The notes under the pieces: model-generated
Database searches by the model: none
Told to the model about the DNA's origin: nothing
What the model saw: only the letters and a program-made list of their open reading frames with translations
Source: Paraglomus occultum
Lineage: Eukaryota; Glomeromycota; Glomeromycetes; Paraglomerales; Paraglomeraceae
Reading direction: 5' to 3'
Assembly (NCBI GenBank): GCA_910592205.1
Contig: CAJVPJ010000299.1
Location: forward strand, 1-29,919
Length of the DNA: 29,919 nucleotides
Made by a program: the position numbers and the translations under genes
In this document: positions 1 to 9,942 of the stretch, piece by piece
Layout of the letters: each line of letters starts with the position of its first letter
Position numbering within the stretch: position 1 is the stretch's first letter

Positions 1-75
1 TCGTTTTACCGAATTCCTCGTTATAACGAATCATAGATGACTCCCCCGTGCCTTCGGTATAACGGGGTCCGACTG
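1..75. mobile_element. Terminal fragment of a pogo/Tc1-mariner-like DNA transposon
   Basis: Read on the minus strand from position 75, the sequence begins CAGTCGGACCCCGTTATACC, the form of a pogo/Tigger terminal inverted repeat (CAGT start, then an ATAACG-like palindromic block). It is flanked at 76-77 by TA, the target duplication of this superfamily. A second palindromic block (CGTTATAACG) lies near 19-28, as is common inside such ends. The rest of the element lies left of the window, so I cannot say whether it is a full transposon or a MITE. Assignment rests on end structure and the TA only. Confidence 0.6.
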
Positions 76-77
76 TA

Positions 78-1804
78 ATGTAATGATCTAGTGCATTAAT
101 ATGTTTTACAAGTCTCTTGCTGTTGCAGAAAGGAACAACCTTGTTTGCAGCATCGCTGCACTAAACGGTGATTCTATTACAAAGTCGATAAAGATTTTAT
201 TTAATTCAAGTATTTATTTTGATGACGACAAAGATGACTTTTTATTAAAACGACGATTTTAACAAAGACGCTTTAAATTGTGACACTATTACAAAGTCTG
301 TAACGATTTCATTCATTAATGGCGAAAAAATAACTTCTAGTATTAACAAAACGTTAAATCGTGTTTCTGTTTTTTATTTTATCCATGAAAGACAGATATA
401 AAATATTGTCTACATTATGGTTTCTTAGAAGCCGATAAATATTTCTTCGTACCAATATTATATTAATACCGTTGTTTCTGCGGATCATATGGTGTCACCA
501 ACATTTCCGACAGTACGGACAGCAGGTTAGTAATTTAGAATTGGTAACGATGCTAATAATATATCAATTAGCAGACCGAAAAGTATATAATAATAAGCAG
601 CGTAGAATTTACTTAGCATCGGTGTGTTCGCAGTGTTCGCCAATATTAAATTCCTTTATATGGAAGACGCTCGATTTCCTTTATATTTATTTCTTATCAA
701 TAAACGAGTATCATTTACTTTGATATAGTAATTATTTCTGAATAACCCGTTATATTTCATAATACTTGTTCCGTGATCGATTGAGTGACATTACGATAAT
801 TAATTATTACATTCTCAACGCGTCAATTTCTTATTTAAAACCCCGACTATAGACTACCAAATTAATCCTCCGGTGGAGAATAGGTGTTTCGTTTCTCGAG
901 AATAGTTAATTTGTGTATGCGATCCATATACGATACGTCAGCACGTAAAAGCCTAATTAAAAGGTCACTGACTGTTTGTTACTTTTAGCTATCGCTGAGG
1001 TGAGCCACACTCCTACGACGGCGCAGCTAGATCTCAAACCGAGACAGTAGTTATCCGCTCTCCCGTGACTGTACAGTTCCGAAAATAAGCACACCCCCTT
1101 TTAACTATAGTAATAAATGTGCTTATTTTCGGAGGTTAGACCTTTGTGCAATTGAGTTAACGTTAATTACATGCATATTAATATGAAAACATTTAGAACA
1201 GCTAATGTTAATTAGTACCCTATCAGTAAAATTTCTAGACAAATCTATTAGTGGCAGTAAGAACAAACTAAAACGCGAGAATATTATTGATGAAAAAAAA
1301 AATACGCGAAACATTTAAATGATACACAATGGCTCTTTATAGTGGATCTCCGCTATCGTGAATTTCAGTTATTATGGGAAAATATCGGAAACTTTTTTTC
1401 CACCTAATTAAACTAGCTCTATAATCGTATAAGTGTATTTATACAGAAAATATACAAATCGCTATATTTATATTGTGTAGTTTCGTTCGATATAGTAATA
1501 GTGGGGAGGGGCAACGATTAATTATAATCAGATTAGAGCGGAGAAAGTTTTTTTTCTTTGTTTTGGAGGAACAAACGGTTGAAGCTGATAGTCATATGCT
1601 CTCGCATGACCTTGGCTTGACAATTCCATGCGGAACATACTGTAATTGAGATATTATTATTATTATAAATAGTTAAATAAGTTGCTATTTAATGCTCAGT
1701 ATAAATATTAATTCTTCCATTCTTCTTAATATTAGCACAAAATTTTATAACTTGTATTGGCAAATGGAATCTTTGTAAATTATGTCAAATGATATGTATT
1801 AAAC
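78..1804. other. Gene-poor spacer
   Basis: AT-rich DNA with no convincing coding sequence on either strand. The only structured element I see is the perfect inverted repeat at 1078-1133, listed separately. Open frames at 472-723 (+) and 1123-1314 (-) are short, start without a convincing ATG, and have random-looking composition. Confidence 0.5.
1078..1133. repeat. Perfect 16-bp inverted repeat (hairpin or mini-TIR)
   Basis: The arm at 1078-1093 (TCCGAAAATAAGCACA) is exactly reverse-complementary to 1118-1133, with a 24-nt loop. It lies in non-coding DNA far from any gene end, so a terminator role has no support. It could be a very small non-autonomous transposon remnant or a hairpin-forming sequence. 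There is no clear target-site duplication. Confidence 0.7.
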
Positions 1805-2517
1805 CTACTTTTTATACAACTCAATCTTCTCTCTTATTTTTTCCTTTACTTCTGACCCATTTTCATAAAAAGTATACACCTTACTTTTTGCTTTACTATA
1901 TTCTTGCTCAGCTGCTCTTTCATAGAATTCAAGTGCCGTTTTAATATTTGCTTCTACCCCAACCCCATTTTCATAATACAGACCAAGCATGTATTGTGCA
2001 TAAGGATTTCTTTTTTTAGCTCCTAATTGACACAAGTAAATTACCTCATTAATGTCAAATCTTTCTCCTCCAATACTGCTATATGCCTACTGTTTTTAAC
2101 TTGTATTGACATATGTGCCTGTTTTACTGCACTCTGATATAACTCAGTTGCTTTTTGTTCATCCTTTTCTACCCCAGTTCCAAATTCATAACACACACCA
2201 AGATAAAATTGAGCAATAGCATGCCCTCGTTCTGCTGCTTTTTCATACCATTCAACTGCTTTTAGTTCATCCTTTTCTGCTCCAGTTCCATCAGCATAAC
2301 ATACACCAAGATAAAATTGAGCATGGGCATCTCCTTGTTTAGCTGCTTTTTCATACCATTCAACTGCTCTTTGTTCATCTTTTTCTACTCCAGTTCCATG
2401 TTTATAACACCAACCAAGATTATATTGAGCACGGACATCTCCCTGTTTAGCTGCTTTTTCAAACCATTCAACTGCTTTTTGTTCATTTTTTTCTACTCCA
2501 GTTCCATTGGCATAACA
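1805..2517 (-). pseudogene. Downstream remainder of the Sel1-repeat gene (after in-frame stop, then frameshift)
   Basis: Directly after the TGA that ends the upstream Sel1 open frame, the same frame continues with intact Sel1 repeats. About three and a half more units (with AQYNLGWCYKHG, AQFYLGVCYADG and AQFYLGVCYEFG) run to about 2100. Homology then moves to another frame, which reads IGGERFDINEVIYLCQLG and one more Sel1-like unit (YAQYMLGLYYENGVGVE) and ends in a charged Lys/Glu tail at a TAG (1805-1807). The frame change lies between about 2060 and 2100. A 41-nt GT..AG intron (donor GTAAAA) could restore the frame, but it would be unusually short and would delete sequence that still matches a Sel1 repeat. 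A one-base indel is the simpler reading. If the TGA is real, this part is not translated. Alternatives are a sequencing error or readthrough. Confidence 0.75.
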
Positions 2518-3440
2518 TCAACCAAGATTATATTGAGCACTGGCATGTCCCTGTTTAGTTGCTTTTTCAAACCATTCAACTGCTTTTAGTTCATCCTTTT
2601 CTACTCCAGTTCCATTAGCATAACATACACCAAGATTATATTGAGCACCAGCATATCCTTGTTCAGCTGCTTTCTTATACCACTTAACTGCTTTTTGTTC
2701 ATTTTTTTCTACTCTAGTTCCATTGGCATAACATACACCAAGATTAGATTGAGCAATGGCACATCCCTGTTCAGCTGCCTTTTCATACCATTCAACTGTT
2801 TTTTGTTCATCCTTTTCTACTCCAGTTCCATTGATACAACAAACACCAAGATTAAACTGAGCACTGGCATGTCCCTGTTTAGCTGCTTTTTCAAACCATT
2901 CAACTGCTTTTAGTTCATCCTTTCCTACTCCAGTTCCATTAGCATGACATACACCAAGATTATATTGAGCATTGGCATATCCTTGTTCAGCTGCTTTTTC
3001 ATACCATTCAACTGCTTTTTGTTCATCCTTTTCTACTCCAGTTCCATTAACATAACATACACCAAGATTATATCGAGCACTGGCATCTCCTTGTTCAGCT
3101 GCTTTTTTGTACCATTCAACTGCTTTTTGTTCATCTTTTTCTACTCCAGTTCCATTTTCATAACATACACCAAGATTAGATTGAGCATAGGCACATCCTT
3201 GTTCAGCTGCCTTTTCATACCATTCAACTGCTTTTTGTTCATCCTTTTCTACTCCAATGCCATCTTCATGACATACACCAAGATTATATTGAGCATTGGC
3301 ATATCCTTGTTCAGCTGCTTTTTCAAACCATTCAATTGCTTTTTGTTCATTTTTTTCTACTCCAGTTCCATTGGCATAACATACACCAAGATTATATTGA
3401 GCACTGACATCTCCTTGTTCAGCTGCTTTGTGGTATAACA
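2130..3440 (-). repeat. Tandem array of about twelve 108-bp Sel1 units
   Basis: The DNA repeats with a 108-bp period, matching the 36-residue Sel1 unit. Units are similar enough at DNA level that the antisense strand is also open and repetitive. Some non-adjacent units resemble each other more than their neighbours. Units with an AQSNLG start both follow QGC units, and two units share the block DELKAVEWFEKA. This suggests past multi-unit duplication or unequal crossing-over. Confidence 0.85.
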
Positions 3441-3462
3441 CATGTTGAACCTCTTTTCCCAT
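2518..3462 (-). CDS. Sel1-repeat (TPR-like) protein, N-terminal 314 residues, truncated by TGA
   Basis: The protein is built almost wholly from 36-residue Sel1-like repeats (consensus AQYNLGVCYANGTGVEKDEQ followed by KAVEWYEKAAEQG). Eight full units follow the tail of a first one, and a ninth is cut by the stop. Sel1 repeats form antiparallel helix pairs that act as protein-binding scaffolds. In arbuscular mycorrhizal fungi they are highly amplified, sometimes fused to kinase domains, but no catalytic domain is visible here. The ATG at 3462 gives MGKEVQHVLYHKAAEQG, so the protein begins inside a repeat. The in-frame TAG just upstream (3489-3487) coincides with a possible CTAG splice acceptor, so an upstream exon is possible. 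There is no signal peptide or membrane segment. The stop replaces a Trp or Val codon in repeat nine, and Sel1 units continue beyond it, so the gene is probably decaying. Confidence 0.85.
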   Translation of the reverse strand: MGKEVQHVLYHKAAEQGDVSAQYNLGVCYANGTGVEKNEQKAIEWFEKAAEQGYANAQYNLGVCHEDGIGVEKDEQKAVEWYEKAAEQGCAYAQSNLGVCYENGTGVEKDEQKAVEWYKKAAEQGDASARYNLGVCYVNGTGVEKDEQKAVEWYEKAAEQGYANAQYNLGVCHANGTGVGKDELKAVEWFEKAAKQGHASAQFNLGVCCINGTGVEKDEQKTVEWYEKAAEQGCAIAQSNLGVCYANGTRVEKNEQKAVKWYKKAAEQGYAGAQYNLGVCYANGTGVEKDELKAVEWFEKATKQGHASAQYNLG

Positions 3463-5072
3463 TTCTGTATAAGCAGTATAAGTATACTAGTACTATTGAT
3501 ATCGAAAATCAATATTATTAAATTATGCAACGATGTATGTTAATATATTGGTATTTCAGAAAAGTCCAATTTCATTTTATAGGATCTTTATTGACAACTA
3601 CAGAAGACTGCTAAAGCTGTTTTTAGACATAGACAGCTAGTACTAGTACATGAGAGAGCATATGCTATCTACTGTATACTACTAACTGAATCAAAGAAAG
3701 TCCAATTTCGCAAGCTAAATATGCAGCATCCGACATGTAGTGTACCAATAGTAATAGGTTGATCACATTCTAATTTGCAGAAAAAATACCGATACCCCTC
3801 GATTTTACCCATTCTAAGTAATGTTCTTATTTATCACATGTCAATGGATGATAATTTACTACGTCTGTTGTACAGCCTTCAATCTTTCTTTTGTTTACTG
3901 CTAACTACTACGTGCAAATGTTTATGCATCATACCGGCGAGTATAAATAAAGAGAGGTTTAAACAGGGAGGACGAATATTATTGTCAGCCTTTTTATTGC
4001 AAATAAGATGTATCGCGTGTTTGTGGGGGAAACATGGGAGAGAATATTATCAGGTCATTGCGAATAGTCCCGTCATATCGCGAAAAGTTATGCTTCGATC
4101 AATGAAAACTGACTGAATACGTATGTACTAAAGATTGACAAATATCAGTTATTATATGGAGTCGTTGAATTCTTTTCACTTTGTTACTTGAAAATGAACT
4201 TGTCATTGCTCGACAAGATATCTCATAATACTGTGGAGAGTTAGATATCGGTAATGTCAGAAACATAGGGGAAGTCTTATTCATTCTGCTTGCCGATTCA
4301 AATCCTAAGACGAGAAAGCTATGCACATAAAGACTATGCCAATACTACACAGTCAGTCTCGATAAGTCGGCCGACAATAGCCTGCATTTAAATGACCGAA
4401 TTATGTAATCGAAGATAATACATTTAGTTCCGTGTCTTTATTAGCGCAACTAAGGTGGACCTCTAAAGCTGCTTTTTCACGTTATACAAGTATATGTTTG
4501 AACCTAATAAGGTTTTAGAAGATAATACATTCAGTTAAACTATTTATATTAATGCACTAACTAGCAATGCTAAATCTGCTTCGCAAGACTTTACTGAATA
4601 AGGTACATTTTTTGTGGACAAGTCGATTGAATTTTTTGTTTATTGCAATTTAAGTTGTAGGCTGATTAATATAAACAGAGAAAACGTTAAATCTATAAAC
4701 ACCGTGGTAGTCGTTTAAAGAAGATATTGATGAGGTAAATGATGAAGAATGGATGACAGTACTAGTACTGAGATTTCTATTGTAAATGCCAGCAGTGTAT
4801 TGAAAATGTATGATGGCATTTTGTTACAACAAGAGAACACAAGTGAGCAGATAAGACAGTTGAAAAATTTGTTAACGGATGGAAAGTAGTAGTAGTGGGA
4901 ATTGAAAAAACTGTGCAATGCAGAATATGGAAGGTGCACGTCTATGGAGAGTGTGCATCGATTTCTTAATCTCTGATCTTAAATCTTGGGAATAAGCCAT
5001 GGCATGCGTGTATGGAGGATGCTTGAATGGAGGGTTGATTGTAGCCAAGAGAGTGAGACTTGTGGCATTATT
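3463..5072. other. Gene-poor spacer with a possible transposon end and one small ORF
   Basis: There is no convincing gene. At 4346 a TA is followed by CACAGTCAGTCTCGATA, like the pogo-type MITE end at 18431, but I find no matching opposite end nearby. A 46-codon ATG-to-stop frame at 4749-4889 (+) begins MDDSTSTEISIVNAS and ends QLKNLLTDGK. Its composition is protein-like and helix-forming, but it matches nothing I know and may be chance or a relic. Open frames at 3775-4116 (+) and 4099-4326 (-) look random. Confidence 0.4.
4346..4375 (+). mobile_element. Possible isolated pogo-like terminal repeat
   Basis: TA followed by CACAGTCAGTCTCGATAAGT resembles the left end of the MITE at 18431 (TA then CACAGTCAAACTCGATATAA). 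No partner end was seen. It could be a degraded solo end or a chance match. Confidence 0.25.
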
Positions 5073-5110
5073 TGTTCACTTTTTCTGGTTTTGTTGCAGT
5101 CTTCCCATAT
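5073..5110 (+). repeat. Third, dispersed copy of the 5.5-kb inverted-repeat arm
   Basis: This stretch shares TGTTCA, then CTGGTTTTGT, GCA and CCCATAT in the same order and spacing as the arm at 5503-5542. It is in direct orientation and about 400 bp away. It shows that the arm is a mobile or duplicated unit and not just a local palindrome. Confidence 0.5.
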
Positions 5111-5502
5111 CAGTTATTATTTTTTTTTGTTCATCATAAGTGAATGCTCATTAGTTTTTATTTTCATTCTTCTCATAATAAGTAATTTTTCTTTATTGAA
5201 GAGTTTGGGTATCATTGATTTTAAAAGTAAAGTACAATTTTTCTCCCCTTGAGCTTTTTCTAAAATACTTCCAATAGTGCTGTAATTTTTTGGTTCCATA
5301 GTGAATTTGATATAAATGAATTTCCCATTAATATTTTTTATATAGATATAAATATAATTCGATTATGTTATGGTTTATATTTATGTATGATAAAGTGAAG
5401 ATTAAAATTAACAAGTCCATAATAATAGGTTGTGAATGAGCAGCATTAGTACTTTTCAAAATGTCATCAGTCACACTGGTACATCATAATTTCCTCATTT
5501 AT

Positions 5503-5583
5503 TGTTCATTTTGTCTGGTTTTGTCGCACTATGCCCCATATGAACATATAGGCATTTTGCAACAAAACCAGACATGGTGAACA
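5503..5583. repeat. Imperfect inverted repeat with about 40-bp arms
   Basis: The left arm (5503-5542) and right arm (5545-5583) are reverse complements with about eight mismatches and share the core GTCTGGTTTTGT. The arms almost touch, so the unit could form a long hairpin. It has no coding role that I can support. Likely readings are a foldback element or a head-to-head duplication. Confidence 0.65.
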
Positions 5584-8359
5584 TTTGGCGTGCGTCAACG
5601 TATAATTCTCTAATTAAGGCTAATGGTTGACGTATGTACTTTTTTAATTTAAAAGTTACGTTCTTTTTTCTTACCAAAGAAAGGTATCAAGCGCAAGCGC
5701 AAGTTTCAGATGTTTTCTGTTTAGTGTTGCTGTGACTTAAAATAACACTTTACTATGGGAAGCAAAAATGTCAATAATGACGGCTGACTGAAACAATTAA
5801 ACGAATAAAACGTTTAAGGTTTATAAAATATTGCTTTTGTATTATTTAACAAAAGTAACCTTGCTGTTGTTCTTATAGACTACAAAGAACATGCAAAAGT
5901 ATTGTCGATAAAAAGTTTTGCTTGGTCATTATCAAAGTTTCGCACTTGAACAATTAGGCATGAATAAAGTTTATTTCTCTGTGCCACACCCCTCGATCGA
6001 TATAGCTGAACAATCAATCTTACAAAGTCATCCGACTAGAACAACTAGATATTTCAAGGTTTGTCGATAAGGATGCAGTTTTCTATCAGGCGTGTTTCCC
6101 CGTTTAGGTAATAGACTAAACAAAGATTTCTTTGTAAGCTGATTAGTTGTTGTTTAGAGATTAGACTTGAGATTTATCAGCCAGAGATACGTTTGTGTGT
6201 GTGCTCCGTTCAATAGTCTACTTTTGTGAAACAAGGGGTTGGACATGTCTATTTTTTAACCACACTTTGTATTTTTAGTAAAGTTATTTTTAAGTCGCCG
6301 ATACTATCACGAGCTTTGTATAGTAATGCGTTTGTTATTGTGATAACAAGCTGACAAGAAAAGAACGTGAAAGTTTTCGCAAATATACTCGTATTTAATG
6401 TGGCAACTTTTTTTTTAAAGACAGGTTCAAAAAACCGCATTACTATAATAATTATTATTAATTTATGTATCATGCAAGACTGGCATATTATTATTTACGT
6501 AAATCATAAACCATACAGATTGTATATCAAAACAAAGACTGTATAGAAGAGGAGCGATTAGTATTGTTTTGTTGATAAGCGAGTAATAATTACAAATTAT
6601 GTAGTAGGCAAATCTTTAATAATTAGTCATTCTGCAATTATTTAATTAATGTGCATAGATAAGTTACAAACATTCGATGCGATGGTTCCTAGTAATAAAA
6701 GGTTAATAAATTCCAACTAGAACCGAGACAGTTCTCCAATCGAGATACAACAGTTACTTGCGTAATTAATAACACCACCATTTTAAAAAAAAACAGATCG
6801 CTCAGAAATGTGTCGCTCAACAGACGGTTGTCGAATGAGCATATTAAAGACATGCTCTCGATCATAAGATGTTCGGATGATTGACATTTGGACCGGAGCG
6901 CTCCCCCTGAACGTTATGTAACACTACATGGTATAGTTTGAAGCAACATCGTGATCCTTCTTTTTTATACGATGAGACTCAATCGTAGCGGTATTTGATA
7001 GCCATCGCACATTTCAACAATGCCAAGAAAAGACTATAGTTATCAAGCTATGATTGCCCAATGGGCAGGTACGTATGTATGTTTGACTTGTCATCCGGAA
7101 AAAATTGAAAAATACCTACCAAAAGCTATTATTAACAACATACGGCCCATTAATAACAATGGTCAACATAACAATAACGCATACGGGCGCATCGTTCGAG
7201 GACACTGGTGCAACATGATAATAAAGTTGAGGAGGATTACAAGTTTACTCGCTTTTAGCACGTTTCTTGAATGGGGAGAGAGAAAACGTAGCAATAATAA
7301 AATCAGACAAGGTCAGACCACTTTAAATTCATTTTAAGCGTAAATGACGATTATTAACGTAATAGACATGTGAATATGGTCAGCCAGAGGCCTGCTTTGA
7401 AAATAGTTGTTTAGGGCTTACGTACTATTTCATTTGGTTTAATTCTGGCATGAAAAAAAGAGAATGGTAATTAATAGCGTATGGCCAGGCCATTAGTCAG
7501 TTATTATTCATCGTGAAACTTTAATTCCCCTCTCCTATCGTTTTCGTGATTAATTAGTATCGGGGGGTCTATAATTCCTTCTCTTTCATTATCTCACGAC
7601 GTATTATAATGGTTAGCACCTCAATCAGCGCACTAGCCTCAATTGTCCCCATGATACAAATAATCAATTACACTGCGACGAGTAATTTCCCCATAAAGCA
7701 GTTTGAGCGTCCATACACAAAGCAAACAATCTCGAACTAACCAGCAACAAAAATTTTGGGTTTTCACAATGTAACACAAATAGAAATAACTGCCGCACAT
7801 ATTAACCATACTATTGTACTATTATGGGTGCTGAGGCGTAGGAAAACGGAAAACGTTATCCTGTATGGCAGTACCTCGGCTTGCATCATATCAACTAATA
7901 GAATCTAAAGAATGATAACATTGCAACCTTTTATTTTATTGGTCAGAAAAACTGCATTTTTCACAATAAATAGGTCGTATGACACTAGTAATTAAAAATA
8001 GCAAATGGGACACCAAACAAGCAAGTTAAATATAATCCACAATATACATTACATCATATTATAATGTTACATACGTTGAAATCTGCCTTATATACAATCA
8101 ATGTTCCCCAATTATTACGATCGCTCACACGGCACATCCCCCTTTCATTTATCGACTAGTTCTTCATTTTGCTCAAATTTAGCAGATACGTGTTGCCCCG
8201 TTTCTTAAACAGGGCTAAGTCCCGCTTGCTTAGACTAATTTGGCGCACCAATCAAATATCCATTCCAATCTATCCCTTAAATGCTGCTTTATGGCGAATA
8301 CATGGACATTTTTACTACCTTCTTACACTTTAACAACGTCAAAAATTCTACAAATACTC
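5584..8359. other. Gene-poor spacer
   Basis: No gene could be supported. The best open frame is 7020-7337 (+), starting at an ATG with MPRKDYSYQAMIAQWAG. The first residues resemble the start of a forkhead domain (KPPYSYxxLIAxAI), and a GTACGT donor-like site follows directly. No other forkhead motif, such as the WQNSIRHNLS helix, appears within the next 1.3 kb, so it is not called. A 60-codon frame at 5495-5677 (-) overlaps the inverted repeat and looks incidental. Confidence 0.4.
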
Positions 8360-9898
8360 ATGACAAGAGGAATACTATCATTATTCCTAATAACAACCCT
8401 ACTCGTCGTTAGGGCCACGCCCGAGTCAAATATTATATACAGGAGACAAGCAAGTACGTAAAACGCATATTTATGATTAGAAAGAATCAGAACAGAACCT
8501 TGATAAACAGAGTTTTGATAAACAGAGTTTTAGAACGGTACCCGAAAACCTTACCTCCCCCAAACAGTCTTATACAGTTTACTAACAACTTTGCTTTCTT
8601 TACACGAAATAAAAGCAGCACCGCTCTGTAGTAAGGGTAATGGTGATCTCTATTGCATACCAGCGGCAAACGATACATATACATATTCCGCGGATAATAA
8701 TGCAACAATAAAATTCGCATGGAATACCCAAGATGTTGTGATCAAAACAAAAGGACAAGTAGACGTGTATTTATATCGGAATAACGACTTTGCATTGGTA
8801 TATAGCGATATGGCTGTAGATAACAACATGCAGATATTGCCAATCAAAATGGATTTATCATGGTTCCCCTCTGCGCCTGGTCCGCAACCAAAGACTGTGG
8901 ATTTCTTTTTTAAAGTTGGGGCTTCCGGTTCATCTCCTTTTGACGCGCCACAAGGTCCAGTATTTCACATCATTGGTAAGTATCGCGAACGCGGCGAGAG
9001 GTAGAAAACGGATGGGGGAAAAGTGACGAGTGATGATGTGACGAATAGTTGAGCGAAAACGAGTACGTGATAGAGCGAGTTTAAAGTCACAGATCATCGT
9101 CATGCTTGTTTCTTTGTTTTCTTACGTATATTCACACTCTTTTCATCTCTCTCTCTCTCTCTCTCCCCAGAACCAGCTGCTGAACCGAGTGCTGCGGCAA
9201 CTGTCCCAGCTCCCGCATCAAGTACCGATGTTTCGCCATCCACAACCACAGTTGTATCGTCAAATGACGACAGCACCACATTCACGCCACCACTCATAGC
9301 AATAGTCTGCGTAGCAATAATAACAGCACTTGTAGCAATAATAGCACTAGTAATGGCAGCACGGAGCCGTAAAGCGCGACCAAATAAATCCATGTCCACG
9401 CTTTCCACGTCCTCTGCAACGCCAATGGTCAGCAAATACAAGGATTCACGCGACCTGGAATCACCCGTCGACGTAGCCTCGATCTCCTCGGTCACACCGT
9501 TATCAAAGAAAGAAAGCCAACCGAATATAGCCCAAAGGATATCGCTATCGTCACCATCACGATCGAGTCTAACGGGAATTCCGAGCCTCACATTCTCTTC
9601 TGTGAGTTCTACTGGTGCATTATCGGTATCCGAGGCAGCGTTTTTGTCCGATGCGTTCAGACATGGATTAAGAAAACCAGAATGGGGAGCTGATGTTGAC
9701 GAAGATGAGGATGATGATGAAGAGACATTGACAGAGGAGGAAAAGAGGTTGAGAAGAGAAGCCAAAGAGTTGATGAAAAAAGAGTTGGCAGAGGAAGGTA
9801 CTGGGTTACAAAGTGTTTCGAGAAAGCAGGCACGAATTGAAACTATGGATGCAAAGGATCTGTTGGCTCGAGGAGAACTTGAAAGCGATGACAAATAA
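8360..9898 (+). CDS. Type I single-pass membrane protein, three exons, function unknown
   Basis: Joining 8360-8453, 8619-8975 and 9171-9898 gives 392 residues with frame kept at both GT-AG junctions (phase 1 each). The start gives a clear signal peptide (MTRGILSLFLITTLLVV, cleavage likely after Ala19). An in-frame ATG at 8291 would add 23 residues and is less likely. The luminal or extracellular part (about 20-150) has Cys35 and Cys43, NxT glycosylation sites (NDT, NAT) and alternating hydrophobic strands, suggesting a beta-sandwich. A Pro/Ser/Thr/Ala-rich linker (151-190) leads to one membrane helix (about 191-213), then Arg/Lys residues that fit cytosolic retention. The tail is Ser-rich with an acidic block (about 325-335, DVDEDEDDDEE) and a charged helix (TEEEKRLRREAKELMKKELA). 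The layout resembles fungal cell-surface or wall-linked proteins. I do not recognise the family. Confidence 0.8.
8502..8531 (+). repeat. 15-bp perfect tandem duplication in intron 1 of the membrane-protein gene
   Basis: GATAAACAGAGTTTT occurs twice head to tail, entirely within the first intron, so it does not alter the protein. Confidence 0.9.
9146..9166 (+). repeat. (TC)n microsatellite forming the polypyrimidine tract of intron 2
   Basis: A run of about ten TC units ends immediately before the CCCCAG acceptor at 9170 and so acts as the pyrimidine tract. Length changes would be likely between strains. Confidence 0.85.
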
Positions 9899-9908
9899 CT
9901 GGGATGAG

Positions 9909-9942
9909 GAAGAAGAAGAAGAAGAAGAAGAAGAAGAAGAAG
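9909..9942 (+). repeat. (GAA)n microsatellite in the 3' untranslated region
   Basis: About eleven GAA units begin 10 nt after the TAA stop at 9896-9898 of the membrane-protein gene. The repeat keeps the opposite strand open as a Leu-rich frame, which should not be taken as a gene. Confidence 0.9.

Noticed and set aside
2317-3438. Three plus-strand open frames with repeated hydrophobic blocks (SLFSCFF, FNCFLFIFFYSSS)
   Set aside because: They are exact antisense of the 108-bp Sel1 array. Because the sense repeats are alike, the antisense stays open and looks like a repetitive membrane protein. Sense-strand homology settles the matter.
2130-3440. CRISPR-like array
   Set aside because: The regular 108-bp period is continuous coding repeat without spacers, and the sequence is eukaryotic.
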